64,000 bases of DNA from NCBI RefSeq assembly GCF_039543245.1, contig NZ_BAABJJ010000029.1, positions 62,001-126,000 on the forward strand. The letters are read 5' to 3'. The position numbers and the translations under genes are program-made. The DNA comes from Algibacter_G agarivorans. Lineage in GTDB: Bacteria > Bacteroidota > Bacteroidia > Flavobacteriales > Flavobacteriaceae. This document shows positions 43,414 to 52,268 of this stretch, piece after piece. The notes beneath the pieces were generated by a model, which searched no databases, was not told where the DNA came from, and saw nothing but the letters and a program-made list of their open reading frames with translations. Position 1 is the stretch's first letter. Each line of letters starts with the position of its first letter.

Positions 43414-45132
43414 TTATGTATGTAAAGGAAGCATTAATTTAAAGGTACTGCCTTCACCTAGTTTACTAGAAAAAGCAATAGTGCCTTCAAGTAAGTCAAC
43501 ATAGTGTTTTACAATGCTTAAACCAAGACCGGTTCCTTGAATGTTGGTAACATTTTTTGCTCTGAAAAATTTTGTAAAAAGATGCTTATGTTCATTTTCA
43601 GGTATACCAATACCTTTATCTTCAATGTCTATATTTAATATGTCCTTATTTAAAGAAGCTCTAATTTCTACATCGGTTTGTGAATATTTTGTAGCATTAG
43701 AAATTAGATTTAACAGTACATTTCGTAAAATCTTTTTATCCATAAAAACTTCTATAGGACTTTTTTGAATATAATTAATGTTTTGTGTTTCTTTAAGCAT
43801 CCAATTACATTCTTCAATTGTGTCAAAAATAAATGCTTTCAAATCAAAGGTTTCTTTACTAGTTGTAACAATGCCACGTTCCAATTTTTCCATAGAAAGA
43901 AAGTCTTCAAGGATGTTTGTTAACTGATTTACAGATGATTTGATACGTTCAACATGTTTTCCTACTTTGGTATTTTCTTTTAAATCATTATATTTTTCGA
44001 TTAATATCGTTGAGGAAAGAATACTGGTAAGCGGTGTGCGAAACTCATGTGAAGCCATAGAAACAAAGGCACTTTTCATTTCGCTAATAATTTTTTCTTG
44101 TTGTAACGCTTCTTTTAATTCTTCAGTACGCTCTGCAACTATGTCTTCTAATTCTTCTGTATATTTTTGTTGTCGCGATTCTAACTTTTTTCGTTCTGTA
44201 ATATCTTCACCTGCAATTAGAGTTCCAATAGGTTTATTATTGTCATCTAATAGCGTTACATTGGTCCAGGACATTAAACGCATTTCATTGTTACGGCATT
44301 TTAATAAGCTTTCAAAACACGGATTTAGCAGTCCTTTTTCATTCTTTATGTGTTGCTGCGTAACAGTTGTTCCATTGATATCTGTAAAACTTATAAAGTG
44401 GTCAAACCAATGCTTTCCTAATATTTCTGGATTTTCATATCTTAAAAGGTCACATCCTTTTTTATTGATCATCTGCACCTTATAATCTGTATCTATCAAG
44501 AGAAAAACTACAGGTGCCAGATTAAGGTATTCTTGTATTTTTTGTTTTTCCTTTTGTAAGCTTTTGTGTTGTAGTTGTAAAATTTCGGCTTTTTTGAGCT
44601 CTGTAATATCTATTAATGACACTCTGCAAACTGTATTATTCGTTTTTTGATCTATTGTGATTATGCCTTGTAGTAAGGCCGTAAAATTACCTTTGCTTTT
44701 GTGTTTCATTTCAATTTCAAAAGAAGGCAATACACCAGTTTTAAAGGCTTTACGTAAATTTAAAAATAATGTGCGCGATTCGCCATTTGAAATATATGCA
44801 GAAAATGGTTTCCCGATAATAAAAGAACGCTCTATACCAAGTAAAGCACAGGCGGTAAGGTTGATGTTTCTAATAATTACCTTTTCAGTTAATACCAAGT
44901 AGCCAATTGGTGCAAAATCAAATAAATCTGTGTATTGATCACGGACTTCCTCCAACCTGTGCTGAGCTTCTCGTAGCTCTTCATTTTGCATTTCGAGCTC
45001 GACCTGATGCACCTCTAATTCGTGAAGCAAGGATTTAGATTCCTCTAAGGTAAGGTTTTGAATGGCATGAGATCGTGCTCTAATTTTGGCTTCTGCCTTA
45101 GCACGTAAATTATGTTCATCAGCACTAGACAT
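43414..45132 (-). CDS. PAS-domain sensor histidine kinase
   Basis: The 572-residue soluble kinase has an N-terminal coiled coil (about 30-65), two PAS domains (about 65-180 and 200-315), and a HisKA domain with H362 in ASHEFRTPLTS. The ATPase domain has N-box LLNLISNATKYS, DIEDKGIGIPE and GTGLGLSIVKHYV. There is no membrane segment, so it senses an internal signal. It lies 4 bp after the CheB-CheR gene and probably works with it. No receiver-domain protein is nearby. Confidence 0.92.
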   Translation of the reverse strand: MSSADEHNLRAKAEAKIRARSHAIQNLTLEESKSLLHELEVHQVELEMQNEELREAQHRLEEVRDQYTDLFDFAPIGYLVLTEKVIIRNINLTACALLGIERSFIIGKPFSAYISNGESRTLFLNLRKAFKTGVLPSFEIEMKHKSKGNFTALLQGIITIDQKTNNTVCRVSLIDITELKKAEILQLQHKSLQKEKQKIQEYLNLAPVVFLLIDTDYKVQMINKKGCDLLRYENPEILGKHWFDHFISFTDINGTTVTQQHIKNEKGLLNPCFESLLKCRNNEMRLMSWTNVTLLDDNNKPIGTLIAGEDITERKKLESRQQKYTEELEDIVAERTEELKEALQQEKIISEMKSAFVSMASHEFRTPLTSILSSTILIEKYNDLKENTKVGKHVERIKSSVNQLTNILEDFLSMEKLERGIVTTSKETFDLKAFIFDTIEECNWMLKETQNINYIQKSPIEVFMDKKILRNVLLNLISNATKYSQTDVEIRASLNKDILNIDIEDKGIGIPENEHKHLFTKFFRAKNVTNIQGTGLGLSIVKHYVDLLEGTIAFSSKLGEGSTFKLMLPLHT

Positions 45133-45136
45133 TTCT

Positions 45137-48100
45137 TTATTTTTTTTTGGATTCTACTTTTTGAAGCACACTAAGTTCTGTAACATCGGTTGAAGTGCAC
45201 GCTATACCATTAATTGTCTTGTTCACATACAAAGGCCTAACTGTTAAATCGTAATGCTTTGTATTACCTCCCAATTCTATGGAAACTGTTTCTCGAATGG
45301 ACTCTCCAGTATTGAGTACTTTTTTCTTTATGTCCTCCAGTTTTTTAGTATCTTTTTCTGAAAAGAAATCTTTATCTGTTTTGCCTTCAATATTTCTATA
45401 TTTAATATCTGGATACGTATTAGCAATGCCTGTGTAAATAAGATTTTTATCTTGTGTATATACAATAGTCTTGGTTGACTCTAGCAAATGCTCATAATTT
45501 TCCTTAATATTATTTAGCTCTTCTGCTAGTGTTTTTTCTATGGTTATATCAACAAAAGTAATAACGACGCCTTCTATGACGTTTTGTGCAGTACGATAAG
45601 GCATGATTTGCATTTGATACCAAATACCATCATGACTTTTTACAGGTGTTGTAAAAGGTGTAAGTTTTGCAAGTACATTTTTTACATCAGATACAAGGGT
45701 GTCATAATTAAGATTGGAAGATAAATGCTCTACAGGACGCCCTATATCAGTTTGAATTAAGTTGATGATTTTAGACATAGATGGGGTAAAGCGCTTGATT
45801 TTTAATTTATCGTCCAGAAAAATAGTTCCTATTTCTGTACTTGCCAATAAATTGTTCATATCGTCATAAGCCTGGGCAAGTTCGTCAATCTTACCCTGCA
45901 GTTCTGTATTTACGGTTACAATTTCCTCATTAACGCTCTGTAGTTCTTCTTTTGAAGTTTCTAGTTCTTCATTGGTGCTTTGTAATTCTTCGTTACTGGA
46001 TTGTAATTCTTCATTTGAAGATTTTAGCTCCTCGTTAGAGACTTCTAATTGTTCAATAGTAGATCTTAGGTATTCCTTGGTTGTGTCGAGTTCTTGCTGT
46101 AATGCATTTACCTCAGAAACATTTTCGGGTTCCACTTTTTTAACTTTTCCTGGCTTTTCCCTGCTTACTTCTATATCCTCAAAAATAATCATGAGGTAAC
46201 CATTATCATTTAAAGACTGGTTTAGAGGTCTTGTAGTCAATTTAATAGTCTGAAAGTTTCCATTTGTTTTTACTTTTACGTTGGAAGTCACTTCTAGCTT
46301 TTTACTTTTTCTGGCTTTCGAAATAATGGAACTTAACTTTGTTTTAAGCCCTTCTCTAGCCATATCAACTACATTTAAACTGGCTTCCCCTGGAGAAGGT
46401 TGCAAGTATTTACCTGTATTGCCCGAAAAATAGACGGCATCTCCTTTGTTATCAATAATTGTGCAAGCAGGAGCATAATTTGAAATTAAAAGGCGCTGTG
46501 TTATTATAGCAAGGTTATCATGCTGAACTCTCTTAAGTATAGGAACTGTTGTAGCTTTAATAGTAGGTAAAGAATCTTTAAAGTTATAGCCTAATTGAGG
46601 CATTTTATCGGGCTGAAGATTTTTACGCTTGAAAAATTTGTTTTTTCGATCAATCACTTCAAATGCATCGGCATATTCTCCTAAAGATTCAGAGCTACCT
46701 AAAAATAAAACGCCCTCATTAATTAAGGCATAATGAAAAATAGAGAACACCTTTTTTTGTGCTTCAATATTTAGATATATCAATAAATTTCTGCAACTAA
46801 TCATATCTAATTTTGAGAATGGAGGGTCCTTCATTAGATTATGCTCTGCAAAAACAATTTGGTCACGTATTTCTTTTTTAATGCGATAGCTTTGCCCTTC
46901 AATATAAAAATAAGAATGTAATCGGTCTTTGCTAACATCGGTCACAATTGTATCGGGATACACACCTAAGCGTGCAAAATTAATAGCTCTTTCATCAATA
47001 TCTGAGGCAAAAATCTGTACTTTTAAATTCTTTTTTTGTTTAGAAATAACCTCATTAAAGATAATAGCAATAGAATATGCTTCTTCACCAGTAGAACATC
47101 CGGGAATCCAGACTCTTATAGTATCTCCATTAGATTTTTTTTCTATAATTTTTGGTACAACCTCTTTTTTTAAGATGTCAAAAGGATCTGTATCTCTAAA
47201 AAAACTGGTCACGCCTATAAGGAGTTCTTTGAATAGTTTTATGACTTCTTCAGTGTTTTTTTGGAGGTATTTAATATAATCTTCTAACTTGGCTATTTGG
47301 TTAATTGCCATGCGCTTTTCAACGCGACGTATAACTGTACTATCTTTGTAATCACCAAAATTACAACCCGTTTCATTGCGTAAGAGAATGAAAATTTTTT
47401 CTAACTGGTCTTTGGTCTTAACAATTTCTAATGGTTTTTCTATGGGTTTTAAATTCCTGTTTTTAGAATATTTTATCAGTAGTTTTGGGATTTCTTTAAT
47501 GGGTAATATAAAATCATGTACACCTGCAGATATAGCATTACGAGGCATGCCATCATACTGGGCCGTTTCAGGATCCTGTACAATGGTTAGTCCACCATGA
47601 CCTTTAATATCTTTGAGTCCCATGGTACCTTCTGTACCTGTTCCAGATAAAATAATGCCAACGGCGCGTACGCCCTGATCATTTGCCAATGAGCGTTGAA
47701 AAAAATCGATTGGCTTTCTAAATCCTCTTGGTAAAGAAGGTTCCATTAAATGAAGAATGCCATTAAAAATAGCCATATCCTTATTTGGCGGAATAATATA
47801 AACATGATCTTTTAGGACTTCTGTATGATTTTTTACTTCACTGATTTGCATTTTGGTATACTTTTTAAGCAAGTCTACCATTAAGCTTTTATGCGTAGGA
47901 TCCAAGTGTTGTACGATTACAAAGGCCATTCCTGGAGCATCAGGCAGTTCTGAAAAAAAAGTCTTGAAGGCTTCTAGACCTCCAGCAGATGCGCCAATAC
48001 CAACGATAAGAAATGCATCCTCTTTCTTTTGTATGGTTTTCTTGTTTGATGCAACTTTTTTCGTTGTAGTTTTTGGCGATGTGCTATTTCTTTTTGCCAT
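45137..48100 (-). CDS. CheB-CheR fusion protein with PAS domains
   Basis: The 987-residue protein joins a CheB methylesterase (about 30-210), a CheR methyltransferase (about 225-480, RRVEKRMAINQIAKLEDYIKYLQ, VWIPGCSTGEEAYSIAI), a coiled coil of repeated NEELQSSNEELQSTNEEL heptads (about 665-735) and PAS domains. CheB residues S38 (GASAGG) and H65 (QHLDP) are kept. The usual catalytic Asp in the GxDG motif is Glu157 here (GTGTEGT), so esterase activity is uncertain. Such hybrids are found in non-chemotactic signalling in Bacteroidota. A TAATTTTG -7 element lies at 48142-48135. Confidence 0.93.
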   Translation of the reverse strand: MAKRNSTSPKTTTKKVASNKKTIQKKEDAFLIVGIGASAGGLEAFKTFFSELPDAPGMAFVIVQHLDPTHKSLMVDLLKKYTKMQISEVKNHTEVLKDHVYIIPPNKDMAIFNGILHLMEPSLPRGFRKPIDFFQRSLANDQGVRAVGIILSGTGTEGTMGLKDIKGHGGLTIVQDPETAQYDGMPRNAISAGVHDFILPIKEIPKLLIKYSKNRNLKPIEKPLEIVKTKDQLEKIFILLRNETGCNFGDYKDSTVIRRVEKRMAINQIAKLEDYIKYLQKNTEEVIKLFKELLIGVTSFFRDTDPFDILKKEVVPKIIEKKSNGDTIRVWIPGCSTGEEAYSIAIIFNEVISKQKKNLKVQIFASDIDERAINFARLGVYPDTIVTDVSKDRLHSYFYIEGQSYRIKKEIRDQIVFAEHNLMKDPPFSKLDMISCRNLLIYLNIEAQKKVFSIFHYALINEGVLFLGSSESLGEYADAFEVIDRKNKFFKRKNLQPDKMPQLGYNFKDSLPTIKATTVPILKRVQHDNLAIITQRLLISNYAPACTIIDNKGDAVYFSGNTGKYLQPSPGEASLNVVDMAREGLKTKLSSIISKARKSKKLEVTSNVKVKTNGNFQTIKLTTRPLNQSLNDNGYLMIIFEDIEVSREKPGKVKKVEPENVSEVNALQQELDTTKEYLRSTIEQLEVSNEELKSSNEELQSSNEELQSTNEELETSKEELQSVNEEIVTVNTELQGKIDELAQAYDDMNNLLASTEIGTIFLDDKLKIKRFTPSMSKIINLIQTDIGRPVEHLSSNLNYDTLVSDVKNVLAKLTPFTTPVKSHDGIWYQMQIMPYRTAQNVIEGVVITFVDITIEKTLAEELNNIKENYEHLLESTKTIVYTQDKNLIYTGIANTYPDIKYRNIEGKTDKDFFSEKDTKKLEDIKKKVLNTGESIRETVSIELGGNTKHYDLTVRPLYVNKTINGIACTSTDVTELSVLQKVESKKK

Positions 48101-48483
48101 GAAATCAGTTTAGTTATTGAAACAAAGGGTTGTACAAAATTACATTTATATGATAGCATAAATATAATTATTCTGTATTAAATAATCCAATTTATTAATC
48201 GCTCACATTTTAAAATAATCTATCAAGTAAAATCAAATATATTCAAAAAAAACAACTAGTTAAATAGCTTTTGTCATGTTTTTATACCAATTCTGTTAGA
48301 TACTAAATGCGATTTATTTAATATTATAAAAAATATGTTGTACACAAACATCCACCGTTTTAAAAGGCAGGTATTTACTATTGATATGAGTCATCTTCAA
48401 TTTTAAACTAAAGATTCCTATAATCTAATAATGTCATGGATTCAATTTTTAAAAATTGAAGTAAACCAATAAAACCCTAATTG
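48101..48483. other. Intergenic region without recognised gene
   Basis: This is 383 bp of AT-rich DNA. It contains the -7 element of the CheB-CheR gene (48135-48142 on the minus strand) and a weak half-palindrome TGATATGAGTCA at 48382-48393 that lacks a -7 at the standard distance. No reading frame or terminator hairpin stands out. Confidence 0.6.
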
Positions 48484-48972
48484 TTACAACTTAGATTTAC
48501 TATTAGATTCTAACAGTCCTGGATGAAAACGCTTTAAGAACGCATTACGGGAAGAATCCATTTTCTGTATCATTTTATCTAATTCAGAATGCTGAGATTG
48601 CCAATTTCTAAAGAAATAATCCTTCTTAAAAAAATCATTCATTAAAAGAGAATCATTTTCAGGAAAATATGAAAAATCGTCTTGCCATTTAAAAGCTTGG
48701 TTTTTATTAAAATAGCCTTTAAATGAATCCATAATACTATCTAAATTTACACGAAGAGAATCTCCCGCGATGTTTGAGTATGACCAAGAATAAATGGAAT
48801 CATACTTTATGAGATTTCCAAATTCATCATATTCTTTATGAACATCCCACGCTTCCTTGGGCTTAACAATCGTGGTATCGATTTTATCACTTGTAGCTTG
48901 CTTTTTCTGTTTGTCTTGGCTATTACATCCTGTAATAGTAAAAACCAGTAATAAGATTATTGCCTTTTTCAT
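48484..48972 (-). CDS. Hypothetical lipoprotein
   Basis: The 162-residue protein has the lipobox ITGC followed by NSQDK, then a Lys/Gln/Thr-rich linker and a mainly helical charged domain (DSLRVNLDSIMDSFKGYFNK ... DKMIQKMDSSRNAFLKRFHPG). I do not recognise a family. It follows the next gene upstream (49024-49413) by 51 bp on the same strand and is probably expressed from the same activator-dependent promoter. Confidence 0.65.
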   Translation of the reverse strand: MKKAIILLLVFTITGCNSQDKQKKQATSDKIDTTIVKPKEAWDVHKEYDEFGNLIKYDSIYSWSYSNIAGDSLRVNLDSIMDSFKGYFNKNQAFKWQDDFSYFPENDSLLMNDFFKKDYFFRNWQSQHSELDKMIQKMDSSRNAFLKRFHPGLLESNSKSKL

Positions 48973-49023
48973 GATACTTTTAGTTTTTAATTCATTTTCA
49001 GTTTAAATTTATAAAGCGGCTTT

Positions 49024-49413
49024 CTAGTTCCTTCTGCTTCTTGTACTGCTTGTATTTGTTCGTCTTCGAGTAGTATTGTTTTCCCGATGATACTTACTTA
49101 TGTTATCGCCACGATAAGTCTTAACCCTTACAAACCTGCTTCGGTTTAAATTAATGGTTCTATAACGTGGGGGTAATACATTTACTCGAACCCATACATT
49201 ATTGTTTCGATAGATATAATTCCTCAATGTGAGGTCATAATAAATCATAAACTCAGGAAAGTACACATAGCGTACATTCTCAACTCTATTTGGATAAAAC
49301 CAAGGTGGTGGAGGTATATCAGGTCTGGAGGAAATGACTATTGGACCACAGCTTTGTACCGCTAATGCACTAATTATTATAAGCAATGCTATTGCATAAT
49401 TTCTTTTTTTCAT
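49024..49413 (-). CDS. Small Arg/Pro-rich lipoprotein
   Basis: The 129-residue protein has a hydrophobic start (YAIALLIIISALAVQSC) with lipobox VQSC. The mature part is rich in Pro, Tyr and Arg (PPPPWFYPNRVENVRYVYFPEFMIYYDLTLRNYIYRNNNVWVRVNVLPPRYR) and ends in a basic Thr/Ser/Arg tail. The YxxPxxxxYYD pattern resembles small surface proteins of unknown function in Bacteroidota. It is driven by the minus side of box 2. Confidence 0.7.
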   Translation of the reverse strand: MKKRNYAIALLIIISALAVQSCGPIVISSRPDIPPPPWFYPNRVENVRYVYFPEFMIYYDLTLRNYIYRNNNVWVRVNVLPPRYRTINLNRSRFVRVKTYRGDNISKYHRENNTTRRRTNTSSTRSRRN

Positions 49414-49433
49414 TACGGTTGTGTTTATGATAA

Positions 49434-49507
49434 CAAAGGAAATAAAGAGCCGAAAGAACAGAAATGACCTACGTCATTTTAAGGGTTTCTTTTTTAAAAT
49501 AGCTTTG
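49434..49507. promoter_or_regulatory. Bidirectional activator palindrome and paired -7 elements (box 2)
   Basis: AAATGACCTACGTCATTT (49462-49479) is centred at 49470.5. TTCCTTTG on the minus strand (49441-49434) and TAGCTTTG on the plus strand (49500-49507) both end exactly 36.5 bp from the centre. It drives the lipoprotein pair on one side and the AhpD-like gene on the other. Confidence 0.8.
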
Positions 49508-49543
49508 TTAAGAGCAGTGACTAAACACTTAATATTTTGAGCT

Positions 49544-49894
49544 ATGGTAAAAGATTATTCAAAAAATTATAACGACCTCACCAAATTAATGGATGAATTG
49601 GGAACTAAAATACCCGATACGATGAAAGGGTTTAATGACCTTCATAAAGCAAGTATTGCAGAAGGTGTTTTGCCTACAAAAACAAAAGAACTTATAGCCC
49701 TGGGCATTGCCATAACCGTAAGGTGCGATGGTTGTATTGCGTTTCATGTGCACGATGCGCTTAAGGCAGGAGCCACTTCCGAAGAAATCATGGAAACCAT
49801 TAGCGTAGCCATACTTATGGGAGGAGGTCCAGCAATGGTATATGGTTGTGAGGCTATGGCAGCTCTAGGACAATTTGTTGTTTTAGAACAGTAA
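49544..49894 (+). CDS. Carboxymuconolactone decarboxylase / AhpD-like protein
   Basis: The 116-residue helical protein has the AhpD-type motif CDGCIAFHVHDAL, with the CxxC redox pair and downstream histidine, preceded by KTKELIALGIAITVRC and followed by SEEIMETISVAILMGGGPA. Proteins of this kind act as thiol peroxidases or in redox-linked stress defence. Length fits the stand-alone family. It is expressed from the plus side of box 2. Confidence 0.92.
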   Translation: MVKDYSKNYNDLTKLMDELGTKIPDTMKGFNDLHKASIAEGVLPTKTKELIALGIAITVRCDGCIAFHVHDALKAGATSEEIMETISVAILMGGGPAMVYGCEAMAALGQFVVLEQ

Positions 49895-50094
49895 TACCAT
49901 TTCCGCATTGAAATTACTGTAAAATAAAATGATGAATTTTTTCTTTATACGAAATAGAAAAATAAAGCATAGCCTTAGTTACGGTTTCTTTTTATGTTAA
50001 AGTAGAAAGGGAAAAAGGGCGTTTTATTACGGTGATTTCAATGCGGAAATGGTATAAGGAATATCAGTCTAGTTTTAACTACAAAAATAAACCA

Positions 50095-50481
50095 ATGAAA
50101 ACAGAAGTTATTTATAATTCGAGCTTGCATTTTGAGCATAAACAATGGAGAAGCGAACTTGCCTTTTGGGAAGATGAACTTAAATCTTTCAACAAAAGGT
50201 TAAGCGAATTAGTAATGCAATGGACTGATAAAAACGTTCTAGTGCAATTGGAACATTTTCAAAACCAGTTTACACTTCATGGAACCGTTATAGATAAATT
50301 GCAGGACGATATTGCTTTGCACGAGATCAATATGAGCGATCACAGCAAAAAAGGAGAAGACGTACTAAACCAATCATTTGTTAAAAAACACATGGCGTTT
50401 AGAAACAGAATGGAAACGCAAAGACAGATTTATGCCGACTTAAAAAAGGCGTTTTTTCGTTTTCTTTCTAAGCATATTTAG
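50095..50481 (+). CDS. Hypothetical helical protein
   Basis: The 128-residue protein is predicted mostly helical, with heptad-like stretches (FWEDELKSFNKRLSELVMQW, NRMETQRQIYADLKKAFFRFLSKHI). No family is recognised. The start at 50095 is preferred because TAGTTTTA, a -7-like element identical to that of the next gene, lies at 50070-50077, and the bases before the ATG are A-rich. Longer forms from GTG 50032 or ATG 50041 are possible. Confidence 0.6.
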   Translation: MKTEVIYNSSLHFEHKQWRSELAFWEDELKSFNKRLSELVMQWTDKNVLVQLEHFQNQFTLHGTVIDKLQDDIALHEINMSDHSKKGEDVLNQSFVKKHMAFRNRMETQRQIYADLKKAFFRFLSKHI

Positions 50482-50535
50482 GTCATAGGTGCGGTTATTA
50501 AAAAACAAAAATCACGTAAGATTGTTCTGTTTTAC

Positions 50536-50578
50536 TGATCTAGATCATTGGCTTCATTATTTCAATAAATTAGTTTTA
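50536..50578 (+). promoter_or_regulatory. Activator palindrome and -7 element (box 3)
   Basis: TGATCTAGATCA (50536-50547), centre 50541.5, is a perfect palindrome. TAGTTTTA (50571-50578) ends exactly 36.5 bp downstream. It precedes the DUF1269-like gene. Confidence 0.75.
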
Positions 50579-50638
50579 ATCCAATAACCCATAATGGAGT
50601 ACAAATAAGAAATTAAATAACATTTAATAATTAAAAAA

Positions 50639-51454
50639 ATGGCAAACATTATTATCGTTTCTTTTAAGGAAGAAACTAAAGCTATAGAAGCTTTGCACAA
50701 AATAAAAGAATTGGACAATTATGGAGACATCACGTTATATGAGTACATGATGTTTCGTAAAAAAGAGGACGACCAGTATGAAGTCTTGAAGGATGAAACA
50801 AAGGAAGAACGATGGAGAACGTTTACAGGAATGGCATTAGGTGGCCTAATAGGTGCTTTGGTTGGTCCAATAGGTCTGGTTGTTGGTTTGTTTTCTGGAA
50901 CTACTGTAGGCGCTATCCTTGATTTTTCCCGTTATGATTTTGAAGAAGACTTTTTAAGAAAAATAAATAACAAAATGAAAATTGGTGACATAACCATAGT
51001 TGCTGAGGTTGGCGAAGAAAATCCTATATTTATTGACAATGCTCTTAAATCCTTTAATTCTGAAATTATTAGAAGTGAAGCAGATGTAGAATTCGATGAT
51101 TTTATAGAGGATCAGATTGACGATTTAGAAGATAAAATTGAAGACGAACGTAAAAAGCTTAAAAAGGCCACTGATGATGCAAAAACAAAGATCACTGCTA
51201 AAATTACCGAATTGAAAACTAAACGTAAAGCAAAGATTGAAGATATGGAGGCAAAAAGAAAGTCTACTCTAAAAAGCATCAAGGATAAGACTAAAGCCAA
51301 AATTAAGAAATTACAATCGAAACTAGATAATTACGAGGATACCATTTTTGATACCATCAAACAAACAAGGATAGATAGGCTCAAAAGAAGAATCAACAGA
51401 CAAAAGTCGAAGTTAAACAAGTTAAATCATCAGTTGGAAGAAGTTCTTGATTGA
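50639..51454 (+). CDS. DUF1269-like protein with C-terminal coiled coil
   Basis: The 271-residue protein begins with a ferredoxin-like fold (ANIIIVSFKEETKAIEALHKIKEL). A glycine-rich hydrophobic segment follows (about 64-95, ALGGLIGALVGPIGLVVGLFSGTTVGAIL), then a second alpha-beta part (ITIVAEVGEENPIFIDNALKSF), as in DUF1269 proteins. Residues 150-271 form a long, very charged coiled coil (DDLEDKIEDERKKLKKATDDA and onward). It may attach to the membrane through the glycine zipper. Function is unknown. Box 3 lies upstream. Confidence 0.8.
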   Translation: MANIIIVSFKEETKAIEALHKIKELDNYGDITLYEYMMFRKKEDDQYEVLKDETKEERWRTFTGMALGGLIGALVGPIGLVVGLFSGTTVGAILDFSRYDFEEDFLRKINNKMKIGDITIVAEVGEENPIFIDNALKSFNSEIIRSEADVEFDDFIEDQIDDLEDKIEDERKKLKKATDDAKTKITAKITELKTKRKAKIEDMEAKRKSTLKSIKDKTKAKIKKLQSKLDNYEDTIFDTIKQTRIDRLKRRINRQKSKLNKLNHQLEEVLD

Positions 51455-51466
51455 ATTAAAGATAAA

Positions 51467-51598
51467 GAGGCTATCTGAAAAGTGAATTAGCACTTGTCGA
51501 ACTGAGCGCAGTCGAAATAGATTGACTGTAAAGGTGTTAAAACTTCGACTTCACTCAATATGACATTTAGACTAAAAATTCACTTTTCAGACAGTCTC
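51467..51598. mobile_element. MITE/REP-like element with 22-bp terminal inverted repeats
   Basis: The left end 51467-51488 and the reverse complement of 51577-51598 match at 20 of 22 positions, sharing TCTGAAAAGTGAATT. Inside is GTCGAACTGAGCGCAGTCGA, related to the repeat words found in menF and mnmE. No reading frame is present. Confidence 0.55.
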
Positions 51599-51638
51599 AC
51601 CATTTTTATAAATAAATTATTTTATATAAAATGAAATT

Positions 51639-52139
51639 ATGAAAAAGCGCATATTATCCTTAACCATAATAGGTCTTATGGCAGGAATCCTTTTGGCAAG
51701 TTGTGGTGAAAAATACAAAAAAGACGCACAAGAAGTCAAAGAAGATGTAACGGAACTAAATAAAGACTTAAAACAAGGGGCGATAGATACGGCCGAAGAA
51801 ATTAAGATGACCATAAAAAACGATTGGGAAAATTTTAAAATCACTTCAGAAAATACCATTCAGAATACTGAAAAAGAGATAGAAAATTTACGGGAAAGAA
51901 TTGCGAAAATCAGTAAAAAGGAACAAAAAAAGCTTACTAAAGAACTGGATGAATTAGAACAAAAGAGCATAGTTCTAAAAGATAAATTAGCTATTCGAAG
52001 CCAAAGATTCAAAGATAATTTGATTGAGTTCAATGAGAAGACAAAAGAAAGTGAAAAAGAATTTGAACGTGAATTTAACCACGATATGAAAGTTTTAGGA
52101 ATGGCATTAAAAAATCTGTTTAAAGACAACCTTAATTGA
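51639..52139 (+). CDS. Coiled-coil lipoprotein
   Basis: The 166-residue protein has a lipoprotein signal with lipobox LASC followed by GEKYKK. The rest is almost entirely charged helix with heptads (KEIENLRERIAKISKKEQKKLTKELDELEQKS). It resembles small periplasmic helical lipoproteins that respond to stress, without a named family. It shares strand and coiled-coil character with the upstream DUF1269-like gene, from which it is separated by a repeat element. Confidence 0.7.
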   Translation: MKKRILSLTIIGLMAGILLASCGEKYKKDAQEVKEDVTELNKDLKQGAIDTAEEIKMTIKNDWENFKITSENTIQNTEKEIENLRERIAKISKKEQKKLTKELDELEQKSIVLKDKLAIRSQRFKDNLIEFNEKTKESEKEFEREFNHDMKVLGMALKNLFKDNLN

Positions 52140-52268
52140 ACCGTTTAATCCAATAGATAATTGGTATTATACTAATTTGAATATATAATGACGTAAAAAG
52201 AAACGATTTATATGCGACATTATATGTTTAATTTGGTATTAGAAGTAGATCACTAAATCTAAATCAAG

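Noticed and set aside
48382..48393. TGATATGAGTCA as a further member of the palindrome regulon
   Set aside because: No -7-like octamer lies 36.5 bp away on either strand, and the nearest gene start is almost 300 bp away.
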